This document shows positions 1-8,539 of a DNA stretch of 64,000 bases, piece after piece (position 1 is the first letter of the stretch; every line of letters starts with the position of its first letter). A program made the translations under genes and the position numbers. This stretch comes from 54-19 sp038210655 (GTDB taxonomy: Bacteria > Chloroflexota > Chloroflexia > Chloroheliales > Chloroheliaceae). The DNA is taken from NCBI GenBank assembly GCA_038210655.1, contig JBBQWM010000018.1, positions 1 to 64,000 on the forward strand. The letters run 5' to 3'. The notes under the pieces are model-generated. The model searched no databases and was not told where the DNA came from. It saw only the letters and a list, made by a program, of their open reading frames with translations.

Positions 1-81
1 ATGTTCGCCTTGAAGATATTCTTCGACTACCGCCGCCTTAAATTCCGGTTTGTAAGTCTTTCTGGGTTTTTTGGTTGTCAT
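1..81 (-). CDS. IS3-family transposase OrfA, N-terminal fragment cut by window edge
   Basis: The minus-strand frame starts with ATG at 79-81 and gives 27 residues beginning MTTKKPRKTYKPEFKAAVVE. The K/R-rich start followed by Y-x-P-E-F-K-A-x-V is the hallmark N-terminus of IS3/IS911 OrfA proteins, which are small HTH DNA-binding subunits of the transposase. A GGTGA-like ribosome site lies about 15 bases upstream. The gene runs out of the window, so neither its integrity nor the frameshift to OrfB can be judged. Confidence 0.75.
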   Translation of the reverse strand, partial: MTTKKPRKTYKPEFKAAVVEEYLQGEH

Positions 82-136
82 TTACCAATTTTATCACCTT
101 AACTCACCTTTTTTCGCGTCCGGTTCTTGGGGACCA
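1..136 (-). mobile_element. End of an IS3-family insertion sequence (rest lies outside window)
   Basis: The left edge of the window holds the start of an IS3-type orfA reading leftwards out of the window. Upstream of its start, on the minus strand, is TGGTCCCCAAGAACCGG (forward 120-136), which has the TG start and GC-rich body expected of an IS3-family terminal inverted repeat. I infer that the element ends near 136, but the other terminus and any target duplication cannot be seen. Confidence 0.55.
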
Positions 137-166
137 TTATAGTGTTACTAAAATCCCTACCCCGCT

Positions 167-1813
167 CTACAACAACGACCCACTATCCGCGCCTAGCAAC
201 TTGCGACGCAAGAGGGGGACGGGTGGAGCGCCGTTGCCGACACATTCGTCGTGGAAGGCTTTCAGGTTGAAGTTTGCGCCATCACGCTTTTTGAGGTCTT
301 CGCGCAGCTTTAAGAGTAACAGCTTGCCGAGCGTATAGGAGAAATAGCCAGGCTGTACCGTACCGCGCAACACTTCGGCCTGCGCCGGGCCTTCCGCCAT
401 TCCGACGTATTTCCTGAACAACTCTATCGCCGCTTCGACCGTCATACCCTGAGTGTGCATCTTGATGCTGGCGATATAGCGGCAGTCTCGCCAGAGCGCG
501 GCGACCAGTTGAGCCATCTTAAAGGCCGGGTCGCCGTCGCCATAGCCTTCTTCCAGCATCATCTGTTCGGTATAGTGCGCCCAACCCTCGAAATGCACCG
601 GGCTACCCAAAAATTGCTTGCTGACCTTGCTCGGTGCGTTGTGGACGTGCATAAAATGGATAAAATGGCCTGGATAGACCTCATGAACCGAAGTGCCTTC
701 CAGCTTGCTATAGCTGAACATCCGCAGCCAGTCTTCCTGGCGCTCGGCGCTCCAATCCTCTTCTGGCAAAGTGATGTAATAATAGCTTTCCGCCGATTTA
801 TCGTAGGGGCCTGCCGGGGCCATACTTGCGAAGCCAAAGCGCATCGGTGGCGGGGTCGGTGCGACCACCGGGCGAGCCTCGGTTGGGATCGTAATCAGGT
901 CTTTATCGATCAAATATTGCCGGATGCGTTCGAGCATCGCCTGGGTGTAGGAGATCAAATCGGCTGCCGTTGGGTGCTGACTTTGCTGACGGTCGAGTAC
1001 CTCCTTGACGCTGGCCTGAGGGTCTACCTGGCGGGTAATCTCGACCAGTTCGGCGTAATTACGTTCTAGATCGCGTTCGCCTGCTGCCAGAACCTCTTCG
1101 AGCGGCATCTCGATCAACTCGTCATAGCGTAACAGCTTTACATACAAATCGCGGCCTATCGCAAAATCGTCGTTAAAAGTGTCGGCCTGCCCTCGCAACC
1201 AGTCGATCAAACCCTGGATCGCCTGGATCGCGGCAGTGTTGGCTTGCTCCCCCTCGGCTCTTAGTTCGGGCGAGAGTTCGGGGCTTTTTAGCAATTCCGT
1301 GATGTCGGTGTTGCCATAGCGCACCGCGCCATCCAACAGCATTAAACTCATCTCCATTATCGGACGGGCGAAAGGCGGCGTTAAATTGGCACGGGCCTGT
1401 TCGATAAAAGCGGGTGTCTGCTGCTGCTGCCGATTGATCACAGCGACCCGTTCCGGCAAAGGCGCGTACTCGCGGGTCGTGTAAGCCAGCAAATCCAGCG
1501 CGAACAGGTAGAACATAGGGCTTTTCTCCCAATCGCGCTTTTCATCCAGATTAAAGATCGTCGCCTCCACGTTATGCCGCAAAACCTCGACATCAAAACG
1601 CTGCTGGTCGTTCAAGGCTGCTGGGTCAAGCTAGTTCAGGTCAGCCAGGTCTTGTCGGGCGCTGGCAAGCCGGGCTTCAATCCCGGCCCGCGAGTAATCC
1701 GGCAACACCCCGTCGTATTCGTGCAACCCGATATAATAGCGGGCCATAATCGGGTTAAAGTCATGTTCGTGCTTCAAAATACGGTCACTCAAAGTCTCGA
1801 AATCCACCATCAT
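167..1813 (-). pseudogene. DUF885 family metallopeptidase-like protein interrupted by in-frame TAG
   Basis: Two blocks lie in the same frame: 60 codons from ATG at 1813 (MMVDFETLSDRILKHEHDF...) and more than 480 codons running to 167. They are separated only by TAG at 1631-1633. Read through, the protein is about 548 residues, normal for DUF885 proteins, which relate to M32-type carboxypeptidases. The catalytic-type motif HEVYPGHF and a later EGWAHYTE motif are present in the large block. The local context DLN-TAG-LDPAAL suggests a CAG (Gln) to TAG change. Translation could restart at TTG 1613-1615, but that would lose the conserved N-terminus. It could be a recent nonsense mutation, a suppressed amber codon or a sequence error. 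The family assignment is firm; function is presumed peptidase. Confidence 0.8.
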
Positions 1814-1836
1814 TCCTTCACTCGCTTTCTAGGTAT

Positions 1837-1940
1837 CAGCCCATCGCGGGCAGAAGCCCGCTCCTACAATGTATCTAGCATCCCTCAGCCCATCGCGGGC
1901 AGAAGCCCGCTCCTACAACGTATCTAGCATCCCTCAGCCC
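1837..1940. repeat. Tandem 49-bp repeat with REP-like palindrome, about 2.1 copies
   Basis: Units starting CAGCCCATCGCGGGCAGAAG begin at 1837 and 1886, and a third unit begins (CAGCCC) at 1935, a constant 49-base period. Each full unit carries the palindrome GCGGGCAGAAGCCCGC followed by TCCTACA, the same layout as the larger palindrome at 24725-24800. It lies between the DUF885 gene and the crotonase gene and just upstream of the former's start. Confidence 0.85.
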
Positions 1941-1944
1941 TTCT

Positions 1945-3006
1945 TTACTGTCCTTTGTAATTCGGAGTGCGCTTCTCGATGTAAGCCCGTAGCCCTTCTT
2001 TGTAGTCCTGGGTCTGGGTTGCTTCCTCCATCAACTGACTTTCGAGGTCAAGCTCCTGGTCGAGGTTCATACCAGCCGAGCGATACATCAAAGTCTTGGT
2101 CAAGCCGATAGCACGGGTCGGGCCTTTCGCCAAGCGCATTGCCAGCTTGTGGCTTTCCTCCATCAAGCTTTCGGCAGGCAAAACCCGGCTAACCAACCCC
2201 AACCGCTCGGCTTCGGCAGCTTCCAACTGGTCGCCATTAAAAGCCAGTTCCAGCGCCTTGCTCAATCCGATCAACCGGGGCAAGAAATAGCTCGTGCCAC
2301 TGCCGGGCAGCAACCCGATCCGCACCGAAATTTCCACAAAGCGGGCGCGTTCGCTGGCATAGCGAATATCACAGGCCAGCGCCAAACCTAGCCCGGTTCC
2401 CGCCGCCACTCCATTGACCGCCGCGATAACCGGCTTTTCGATCTGGCGGATTTGCTTTATCAAGGGGGCATAACCGCGCCGGATTTGCTCGCTGATCGAA
2501 GCCGACCCCTGACCGGGCGTAATCTCCGAAGTAATTGGGTCGAACAGCGGGCCACTACGCGACGTTTCGACCGGCAGGGGTGCAGGCGCGGCCTGAGTGC
2601 GCGGACTCTCAACCGGGTTGGGGTTGAGCGGGGCAAATTCGGAAGATAGCTTTGGTTGGAGGGCCGGTTGGCTAGAAGACAACACGTTTGGCATATAGGG
2701 TGCGCCACCCGCCTCGGTCTGGTCATTAAAAGCGGGCGTGAAAGCGTCAAAGTTGGGCTGCTGGGGTGCGGAGGGCGCTTTTAATTCGGCCTCGGCCCGT
2801 TGGCGCAAATCCTCGCCACTACAAAAGGCCCGCCCGGCCCCGGTCAGCAAGATCGCCCGCACCTGTGGGTCGCGCACCATACCCTTAAATACGTCGGTCA
2901 ATTCTTGCAACATGGTCGGTGTAAGCGAGTTCAATTGGTCGGGCCGGTTCAAAGTGACGATGCCCACCCCCTCGATACGATCAAACAAAATATATTGATA
3001 GGCCAT
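1945..3006 (-). CDS. Enoyl-CoA hydratase/isomerase (crotonase) family protein with internal insertion
   Basis: About 353 residues from ATG at 3004-3006 (MAYQYILFDRIEGVGIVTLN), with AAAGGA upstream. The first third contains the crotonase CoA-binding motif GRAFCSGEDLRQ. The second conserved block (AAVNGVAAGTGLGLALACD) supplies the oxyanion-hole region, and GSGTSYFLPRLIGLSKALEL with the C-terminal trimerisation region follows. The sequence resembles PaaG-type isomerases of phenylacetyl-CoA degradation, but other acyl-CoA substrates are equally possible. Between the two conserved blocks sits an extra Pro/Ala/Ser-rich stretch of roughly 100 residues, absent from ordinary 260-residue crotonases. 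A longer frame to 3078 exists but lacks family similarity. Confidence 0.85.
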   Translation of the reverse strand: MAYQYILFDRIEGVGIVTLNRPDQLNSLTPTMLQELTDVFKGMVRDPQVRAILLTGAGRAFCSGEDLRQRAEAELKAPSAPQQPNFDAFTPAFNDQTEAGGAPYMPNVLSSSQPALQPKLSSEFAPLNPNPVESPRTQAAPAPLPVETSRSGPLFDPITSEITPGQGSASISEQIRRGYAPLIKQIRQIEKPVIAAVNGVAAGTGLGLALACDIRYASERARFVEISVRIGLLPGSGTSYFLPRLIGLSKALELAFNGDQLEAAEAERLGLVSRVLPAESLMEESHKLAMRLAKGPTRAIGLTKTLMYRSAGMNLDQELDLESQLMEEATQTQDYKEGLRAYIEKRTPNYKGQ

Positions 3007-3145
3007 TGTATTCTGCCCGGTTCCTTTAGCCCGGTAAACGCTTTCGCGCCTGATTTCCAAAAATAGCACTTCCGACAAACTGAATTGTATCGGATCGAAA
3101 TAGTAGGGTCAAACCTGTTAGCCACTCTCTTTTTCTAAAAAACTC

Positions 3146-3174
3146 TTTACAAAAAAGGGTTTTTCGATTATAAT
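3146..3174 (+). promoter_or_regulatory. Sigma-70-type promoter, TTTACA-17-TATAAT
   Basis: TTTACA at 3146-3151 and a perfect TATAAT at 3169-3174 are separated by exactly 17 bases, predicting a start near 3181. It faces greA but lies about 550 bases upstream of it, so it drives either a very long greA leader or a separate small RNA. Confidence 0.7.
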
Positions 3175-3180
3175 ATGCCA

Positions 3181-3320
3181 CAGCGTAGCCGAGAGTTGGG
3201 ACAATTTCCTACTCTGGGTTTTTCTTTTCTCTGACCTATCTCCAACTAGCAGAGCTATTGGAGCCGGGTAGAGCGGTTTTGTTATATAGTAGGTCTCTAC
3301 AAGGAGGTAGAGCCAGGCCA
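3181..3320 (+). ncRNA. Candidate structured leader or small RNA upstream of greA
   Basis: Immediately after the predicted start there are three hairpins. The first, 3192-3215, has 9 pairs and one mismatch, and is followed by TTTTT at 3219-3223, so it resembles an attenuator or terminator. The second, 3240-3263, pairs CTCCAA...TTGGAG with TAGC/GCTA inside. The third, 3295-3312, pairs CTCTAC with GTAGAG. I cannot match it to a known family: 6S, tmRNA, RNase P, SRP and T-box signatures were looked for and not seen. The existence of a transcript is inferred from the promoter alone. Confidence 0.35.
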
Positions 3321-3733
3321 ATCAATTCCAATCCGTAGTTTTACATCCCTTCGCGGTTGGAAAGGGCTTCACAGCCTGCCGTTGTTTGTCATTACCTGCC
3401 GTATACTGTTAGCCTGGGCCAGCCCCAGCCCGACTTACAGTCAGCGTGCTAGTAATCAAATGGCAAATTTGTTTTAGAGGCGTTTTCGGCGGCACGTGAC
3501 AGCGGGTTTTTCCGATATTCTCTATGTATGCTTTAGTCTGAAGCGGACTACCTTTTGGCAGCCTGACTCAGGCCCATTCGATTTAGCGATTAACGCAAAC
3601 CTGCTTTTATGTGCCTCGGAAGTAGCGAGACCTTCTTCAAATGGTTCCTGGGGTTTTGGCAGATGTAGGATTAGCCGGAGCCAACAAGAGAAGGCGGGGC
3701 AAGCACAAAATTAGGATTCGAGGAGACTCATTT

Positions 3734-4210
3734 ATGAGCGAATTAAAGACCATTCAACTTACCGCCGAAGGTAAGAAGAAATTAGAAGATGAATTGTTGA
3801 TGTTGCGGACGGTGCGTCGCCAGGAGGTGGCTGACCGGATCCAGCAGGCTAAAGCTTATGGCGATATTAGCGAGAGCGGCGAATACGAGGATGCCAAGAA
3901 CGAACAAGCCTGGACCGAAGGCCGCATTCGCGAGATCGAACAATGGCTTTCCCACGCCGAAATCATTCGGGACACTGGCAATGGCGACCGCAGTATTGTG
4001 CGGCTCGGTACCCACATCACGATCCGGGATGAGTTCGGCGATAAGGAAGTTTATATGCTGGTTAGTTCGCCCGAAGCCAAAAGCAGCGAAAACAAGGTCA
4101 GCAATGAATCACCTTTCGGCGCAGCGATGGTCGGTAAACGTAAAGGCGATCAGTTTTTTGTGGATGCCCCGGCAGGGCGACTAGCCTTTACGATAGTTTC
4201 GATTGAGTAA
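3734..4210 (+). CDS. greA: Transcription elongation factor GreA
   Basis: 158 residues starting ATG at 3734 after a GAGGAG ribosome site. GreA binds in the RNA polymerase secondary channel and stimulates cleavage of backtracked transcripts. The N-terminal coiled coil carries the acidic tip motif GDISESGEYEDAK, which places the catalytic carboxylates, and the C-terminal FKBP-like domain has the typical 'SPFGAAMVGKRKGD' stretch. Length and domain order are normal. An in-frame extension upstream to 3641 is not supported by similarity. A terminator at 4249 separates it from lysS. Confidence 0.97.
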   Translation: MSELKTIQLTAEGKKKLEDELLMLRTVRRQEVADRIQQAKAYGDISESGEYEDAKNEQAWTEGRIREIEQWLSHAEIIRDTGNGDRSIVRLGTHITIRDEFGDKEVYMLVSSPEAKSSENKVSNESPFGAAMVGKRKGDQFFVDAPAGRLAFTIVSIE

Positions 4211-4248
4211 CGACGACCAAAAAGTCTCAACTGAATAGAAACGAACCG

Positions 4249-4276
4249 GCGGCTGGTACATCCAGCCGCTATTTTT
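4249..4276 (+). terminator. Intrinsic terminator after greA
   Basis: A perfect 8-bp stem GCGGCTGG/CCAGCCGC (4249-4256 and 4262-4269) with a 5-base loop is followed by TATTTTT. A TATAAT hexamer directly follows at 4279-4284 and could be the -10 element for lysS, although no good -35 lies at the right distance. Confidence 0.8.
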
Positions 4277-4358
4277 GTTATAATGGCCTGAAATTTTGAA
4301 TAGCAATTGCTACATCCGATTGTCAGGATAAAGAGACGCATAGGAAAGGTTTTATAAC

Positions 4359-5876
4359 GTGAGCCGAGAAGATTTATCGCTCAATGAATACCAGCGTTTG
4401 AGGTTGGAGAAGGCCGAAAGGCTGCGCCAGGCCGGGCGTGACCCCTATCCACCCCGCTTCGAGCAGCGTACCCATAGCGTAACCGAAGCCCTGGAGCATT
4501 TTGATACGCTCAAGAAAGACGAACACGCCGACCCACCCCTGGAAGGCCAGAGTGTAGGGGTTGCGGGCCGCATCTACAACAAGCGCGACAAAAAGGTCAT
4601 CTTTGCCGATCTCTACGAGGACGGTCAGAAAATCCAGATTTATCTCAAGGATAGTCATCTTGAGGGCGGCCCGACCGATCTCGAACTCTTCAAAGATACG
4701 GTTGACCTGGGCGACATCGTAGGGGTGGTCGGTAAGCCTTTTGTGACCAGGACGGGCGAGAAAACTATCGAGGTTCACCAGTGGTATATCCTGACCAAAG
4801 CACTCAACGTCCCACCCGATAAGCACGAAGGCTTGAAAGACGTAGAGGTGCGCTACCGCCAGCGTTATGCCGACTTGCTGGCGAACGCCGAAGTGCGCGA
4901 TGTCTTCAAGAAGCGCTCGGCTATCCTTTGGGCCATGCGCCGCTTTATGGATCGCAAGGGTTTTATGGAGGTCGAAACGCCGACTTTGCAACCGCTCTAC
5001 GGTGGAGCCGCCGCCCGCCCCTTCACGACCCACTATAACGCGCTCGACCAGACTTTTTATCTGCGGATCGCCGACGAGCTTTATTTGAAGCGACTGCTGG
5101 TTGGCGGCTATGGCAAGGTCTACGAAATCTGCAAGGACTTTCGCAACGAGGGCATCGATTATCGGCACAGCCCGGAATTTACTATGCTGGAGTTTTATCA
5201 GGCTTTTGCCGATTACAACGACCTTATGACCCTGTTCGAGGAGATGCTGCCTTTTGTGGCCCAGGAGGTGCTGGGTACGCTTAAATTTAGCAGCCGAGGC
5301 CACGAGATCGACCTGACCCCGCCCTGGCCCCGCTTACGCCTGCGCGACGCGATCAAGCAATATAGCGGGATTGACTACGAAGAATTTCCCGAACAGGCCG
5401 ATCTTTATCGGGAGATGAACAAAGCGGGTATTCAGGCCGACCCACACACGGTTTGGCCCCGCTTGGTGGACGAGTTGATGAAGGCGACTGTCCAACCGCA
5501 CCTGATCCAGCCGACCTTCCTGTACGACTACCCGCAAAAGCTCTCGCCGCTCGCCAAGCGCAAGCCGGGCGAACCAAACACGGTCGAGCGTTTCCAACCG
5601 TATATAGCGACCCTGGAATGCGGCAACGCTTTTAGTGAACTAAACGACCCGATGGATCAGCGCCAGCGTTTCCTGGAACAGGCTGCCGACAAAGAAGCGG
5701 GCGATGAAGAGGCCATGCAGATGGATACCGACTTTATCAACGCCCTGATGTATGGTATGCCGCCGACCGGTGGGATGGGGATCGGGATCGACCGTCTTTG
5801 TATGCTGCTGCTCGATCAGGCCAGCATCCGCGACGTGATTTTGTTCCCGGCTATGCGGAACTTGCCGCCGGACTAA
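4359..5876 (+). CDS. lysS: Lysyl-tRNA synthetase, class II
   Basis: 505 residues with a GTG start at 4359, preceded by AGGAAAGG. It charges tRNA-Lys. The N-terminal OB-fold anticodon-binding domain spans roughly residues 60-160 (VAGRIYNKRDKKVIFADLYE). The class II catalytic core follows, with motif 2 FRNEGIDYRHSPEFTMLE and motif 3 GMGIGIDRLCMLL near the C-terminus. Length is the family norm and nothing is missing. No T-box leader was found in the short gap upstream, so regulation is not evident. Confidence 0.97.
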   Translation: MSREDLSLNEYQRLRLEKAERLRQAGRDPYPPRFEQRTHSVTEALEHFDTLKKDEHADPPLEGQSVGVAGRIYNKRDKKVIFADLYEDGQKIQIYLKDSHLEGGPTDLELFKDTVDLGDIVGVVGKPFVTRTGEKTIEVHQWYILTKALNVPPDKHEGLKDVEVRYRQRYADLLANAEVRDVFKKRSAILWAMRRFMDRKGFMEVETPTLQPLYGGAAARPFTTHYNALDQTFYLRIADELYLKRLLVGGYGKVYEICKDFRNEGIDYRHSPEFTMLEFYQAFADYNDLMTLFEEMLPFVAQEVLGTLKFSSRGHEIDLTPPWPRLRLRDAIKQYSGIDYEEFPEQADLYREMNKAGIQADPHTVWPRLVDELMKATVQPHLIQPTFLYDYPQKLSPLAKRKPGEPNTVERFQPYIATLECGNAFSELNDPMDQRQRFLEQAADKEAGDEEAMQMDTDFINALMYGMPPTGGMGIGIDRLCMLLLDQASIRDVILFPAMRNLPPD

Positions 5877-5900
5877 GAGCCTATCCCAATAGTCTATTAG

Positions 5901-5953
5901 TAGGGGCGACCTTTATGGTCGCCCGGTTCAGAACACACCGGGCGACCCTACAA
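5901..5953. repeat. GTAGGGGCGACC-type palindromic repeat
   Basis: Contains the hairpin GGGCGACC-TTTAT-GGTCGCCC and then an inverted GGGCGACCCTAC copy at the right end. It is one of at least seven related copies in this window (also near 8404, 20709, 27123, 47447, 49583, 59810 and 61714), always between genes. Confidence 0.85.
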
Positions 5954-6080
5954 CCAGTTGATAGTCCGCCCCTATTGAGATAGGTTCTTAGTTCTTAAAA
6001 ACAGTAACCGCCCGCTCCCTCGCCCGTTAAATATTATGAGGGGACATTCAAGTTAGCAAGTAATAAGGGGGAGCGGGGCT

Positions 6081-7142
6081 GTGAACGTAAAAAAGGGTTA
6101 TTTGTTTTTGGTTGTGCTAATCTTATTGAGCCTGGGGCTGGTGGCGTGTACGGAAGGGCCAAAACTTCCGCCCGAATTAACCGGGCAGATTGCGCCAACC
6201 GCCACCGCTACCTCCGAACAACCTGCCCCGATCCCGACTATCTCCCCGCCTGTAACCGAGCTAGGTGGAGTTACCCCCGTTATTGCGCCGACCGCGACAG
6301 CAAATGCTCTAATTGCGCTACCCCCACCGACGACTGCCGATAGTGGGCCAGTTGTAACTACTGCGGCACCCAATCCAACCAGGGTTGGGCCAGCAGCAAC
6401 GACGACGGCGGCCCAAACGACTGCCGCCCGAACCGCCACACCTGCTGCCGGGCCAACCCCCACCCGGACTAGCCAACCTCAGCCGACTTTTACCCCGGTT
6501 CCGACCAGTGTAGGACAGCCTTATAATGGGCCACTGAGCGAAGTAGTACGGGGCAGGACGGGCAAAAAGCAGGTAGCGATTACCCTGGATGCTGGGGCAG
6601 GGGCGGCCCCCTTCCCCAAAATGCTTTCGGCCCTTAGTGGAGCGGGAGTTAAAATTACCTTCTTTTTGACCGGGCAATGGGCGCAACAAAACCCGAACTA
6701 TGTACAGCAAATTGTTGCTAACGGTCACGAGATTGCCAACCATACCTGGAGCCATCCCGACCTGACAACCGTTAGTGACGAGCAGATCAAAGCTGAGATC
6801 GAAAAGACCGAAGAGTTTCTAGCCCGCTTTACCGGCAAAACTACTAAACCGCTGTGGCGTGCGCCTTACGGTTCGCGCAATGCCCACGTGATGCAGGTCG
6901 TCAATAGGCTGGGCTATCGCTCAATCTTCTGGACTATTGATAGTCTGGATTCGGTGGGACAACCCAAGAGCGCTCAATTTTTGATCGACCGCATCACCAA
7001 ACAAACCAACGCCCAACTTGACGGTGAGGTTATCCTGATGCATATCGGCAGTGCTACCACCGCCGATGCACTACCCGCCATCTTGCAAAATTTGAAAGAG
7101 CGCGGTTTTCAGGTCGTCACCGTTTCGGAGCTTTTGAGGTAG
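6081..7142 (+). CDS. Polysaccharide deacetylase (NodB/CE4) lipoprotein
   Basis: 353 residues from GTG at 6081. A lipoprotein signal ends in the lipobox LVAC (residues about 20-23). A Pro/Thr/Ala-rich linker of about 120 residues follows, then a NodB domain from about residue 160. Visible motifs are TLDAGAG (motif 1), HTWSHPDL (zinc histidines), RAPYGSRN, and LMHIGS at the end. In motif 1 the usual TFDD second Asp is Ala, so metal binding may differ, though the catalytic-base Asp is kept. The likely role is removal of N- or O-acetyl groups from cell-wall or exopolysaccharide outside the membrane. The gene stands alone, convergent with the next. Confidence 0.88.
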   Translation: MNVKKGYLFLVVLILLSLGLVACTEGPKLPPELTGQIAPTATATSEQPAPIPTISPPVTELGGVTPVIAPTATANALIALPPPTTADSGPVVTTAAPNPTRVGPAATTTAAQTTAARTATPAAGPTPTRTSQPQPTFTPVPTSVGQPYNGPLSEVVRGRTGKKQVAITLDAGAGAAPFPKMLSALSGAGVKITFFLTGQWAQQNPNYVQQIVANGHEIANHTWSHPDLTTVSDEQIKAEIEKTEEFLARFTGKTTKPLWRAPYGSRNAHVMQVVNRLGYRSIFWTIDSLDSVGQPKSAQFLIDRITKQTNAQLDGEVILMHIGSATTADALPAILQNLKERGFQVVTVSELLR

Positions 7143-7239
7143 CGGGAGGTCTATGGGTGGAGCCAGATCTAATAGAATTCCCGCTCCCCGATGTGATACC
7201 GCTCTGTCGATGGATATTCTCTTGCGGCGGGGCAATTTT

Positions 7240-7797
7240 CTACAAAGATCGCCTTTGGCTTTGCCACTTGCGGAAGTATTCCAGCAGATTGACAATATAG
7301 TCGTCACAGAGCCGTTCGCAATATTCTTGCAAGAGGGTTGGGCCGGTGGTCTCTATAATATAACGTGAGAACAGCCCTCGCTCGATCAACTGATTGCCGT
7401 CAAAGGCCAGCACAATCTGGCTGGATATTCGCGAATTACCCTTTTCGGTCGGGCGAATTTTTATCAGAGCATTAAAATGACCGGTAAAGTAGCCCGCTGG
7501 AATTGCCCCTAACGGTTCCTGGGCGGTCTTGATTCGGATCGTGCGTTCGGCGGGGTTGTGGGCCGGTTCCATATCCAGCACTGCATCTAGCCTGACCGAC
7601 ATTACATTTATGTTGAAGAAGGCCCGCGCCCGTCCACTGGTCTTGCCGACCTGGATTTTGCTGACATAGGGAACTTGAGTCAATAGAGTGCGAATATCGC
7701 TCAAAAACTCGTAACACTCATCCGGGACAGCCTGGATCGTATAACTGCGTTGCACCTGACCTCTTAGCACCAGCCCATCGGCCTCATAAATCGACAT
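7240..7797 (-). CDS. SRPBCC-fold (DUF1997-like) protein
   Basis: 185 residues with ATG at 7795-7797 and AGGGGAA upstream. The pattern resembles START/Bet v1-like lipid-binding folds: an N-terminal strand (RSYTIQAVPDECYEFLSDI), a central VPYVSKIQV, and a long C-terminal helix (LLQEYCERLCDDYIVNLLEYF). No enzyme motif is visible. It may bind a hydrophobic ligand; function unknown. It lies upstream-to-downstream with the Nudix gene on the same strand, separated by an 11-bp inverted repeat (7824-7834 with 7887-7897). Confidence 0.65.
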   Translation of the reverse strand: MSIYEADGLVLRGQVQRSYTIQAVPDECYEFLSDIRTLLTQVPYVSKIQVGKTSGRARAFFNINVMSVRLDAVLDMEPAHNPAERTIRIKTAQEPLGAIPAGYFTGHFNALIKIRPTEKGNSRISSQIVLAFDGNQLIERGLFSRYIIETTGPTLLQEYCERLCDDYIVNLLEYFRKWQSQRRSL

Positions 7798-7911
7798 TTC
7801 CCCTAATCCTTACTTCTTTATAGGACTTTCGCTTGGTATAGTTGCTTTGAGTTCATTTTGCTTTTAAGGCTAACTTTATAGGCTCAAAGCGAAAGTCGTG
7901 CTTTAGTTGTT

Positions 7912-8379
7912 CTAGCGTACAAAAGTAGCGACCTGGGCCGCCCAAGCGTCCGCGATCCGTTCCCAATGATGCTCCATCAAATCCATACTTTCGATCTCGG
8001 CAGGCGTAAAGTAACCGAACTCGGTCGTCTCGTCGCTCAGGCCCAATTCGCCGCCGGTCGGCTCGGCCTCGAAGCAGAGGGCGACCATATGATAACGGTC
8101 GCCATTGGCATATTCGATCACCCGGTGCGGGTTGGAATAGACCCCAATCAGTCGGGTAATACGGGCCTCTAGTCCGGTTTCCTCCCACAATTCGCGTAGA
8201 CAGGCTTCCGGGGCGCTCTCGCCCGCCTCCATATGACCGCCCGGCAAGCACCAGCGTCCATTATCGCTCCGGCGGGTCAGCAAAATCTTTTGATGAGCTT
8301 CGTCAAACACGATAGCCGAGCAACCAACCGACAATTTGGCGGACTTGCCTATCCGCTCTCCCTGCACAATTTTTGCCAT
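7912..8379 (-). CDS. Nudix hydrolase
   Basis: 155 residues from ATG at 8377-8379, with AGGGAAA upstream. The complete Nudix box G-x5-E-x7-REUxEExGU is present as GGHMEAGESAPEACLRELW followed by EETGLEA. These enzymes cleave nucleoside diphosphates linked to another group and need divalent metal held by the box glutamates. The WCLPGGHMEAG variant is common in ADP-ribose or NTP-processing members, but the substrate cannot be assigned. An in-frame extension to 8436 runs into repeat DNA and is not adopted. Confidence 0.92.
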   Translation of the reverse strand: MAKIVQGERIGKSAKLSVGCSAIVFDEAHQKILLTRRSDNGRWCLPGGHMEAGESAPEACLRELWEETGLEARITRLIGVYSNPHRVIEYANGDRYHMVALCFEAEPTGGELGLSDETTEFGYFTPAEIESMDLMEHHWERIADAWAAQVATFVR

Positions 8380-8403
8380 TGTTTTCCCTAACAGATTTAG
8401 AAT

Positions 8404-8518
8404 GTAGGGGCGACCCTTGTGGTCGCCCGTGAACACTCTGCACGGTCTACGAGGGCGACCACATAGGGTCGCCCCTACACATAATTTGTTGTAGGGTGCG
8501 ACCCTATGTGGTCGCCCG
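8404..8518. repeat. Double GTAGGGGCGACC-type palindromic repeat
   Basis: Three inverted segments (8404-8428, 8453-8477 and 8491-8517) carry GGTCGCCC/GGGCGACC. CTGAGTAGTTAC follows at 8521-8532, matching the terminal sequence seen at the MITE-like copies at 20684 and 30122. No left terminal partner is visible here. Confidence 0.8.
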
Positions 8519-8539
8519 GTCTGAGTAGTTACTCCCTAT

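Larger units (their letters stand above)
3007..3733. other. Long intergenic region holding a promoter and structured leader upstream of greA
   Basis: The 727 bases between the divergent crotonase and greA genes contain no convincing gene. They hold a near-consensus promoter (3146-3174) and three strong hairpins (3192-3312), described separately. From about 3320 to 3733 I see no further recognised element apart from the greA ribosome site. Confidence 0.7.

Noticed and set aside
1631..1633. TAG in the DUF885 gene as pyrrolysine
   Set aside because: No Pyl-type context or methylamine methyltransferase similarity; a CAG to TAG change is simpler.
1837..1940. CRISPR-like direct repeats
   Set aside because: Units are contiguous with no spacers and only about two copies, with a REP-like palindrome.
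3118..3321. 67-residue open frame on the minus strand in the greA upstream region
   Set aside because: It overlaps the promoter and hairpins, has no ribosome site and low-quality composition.
4211..4358. T-box riboswitch before lysS (GGCTGGTACATCCAGCC)
   Set aside because: It lacks the AGGGTGGNACCGCG motif; it is a simple terminator hairpin after greA.
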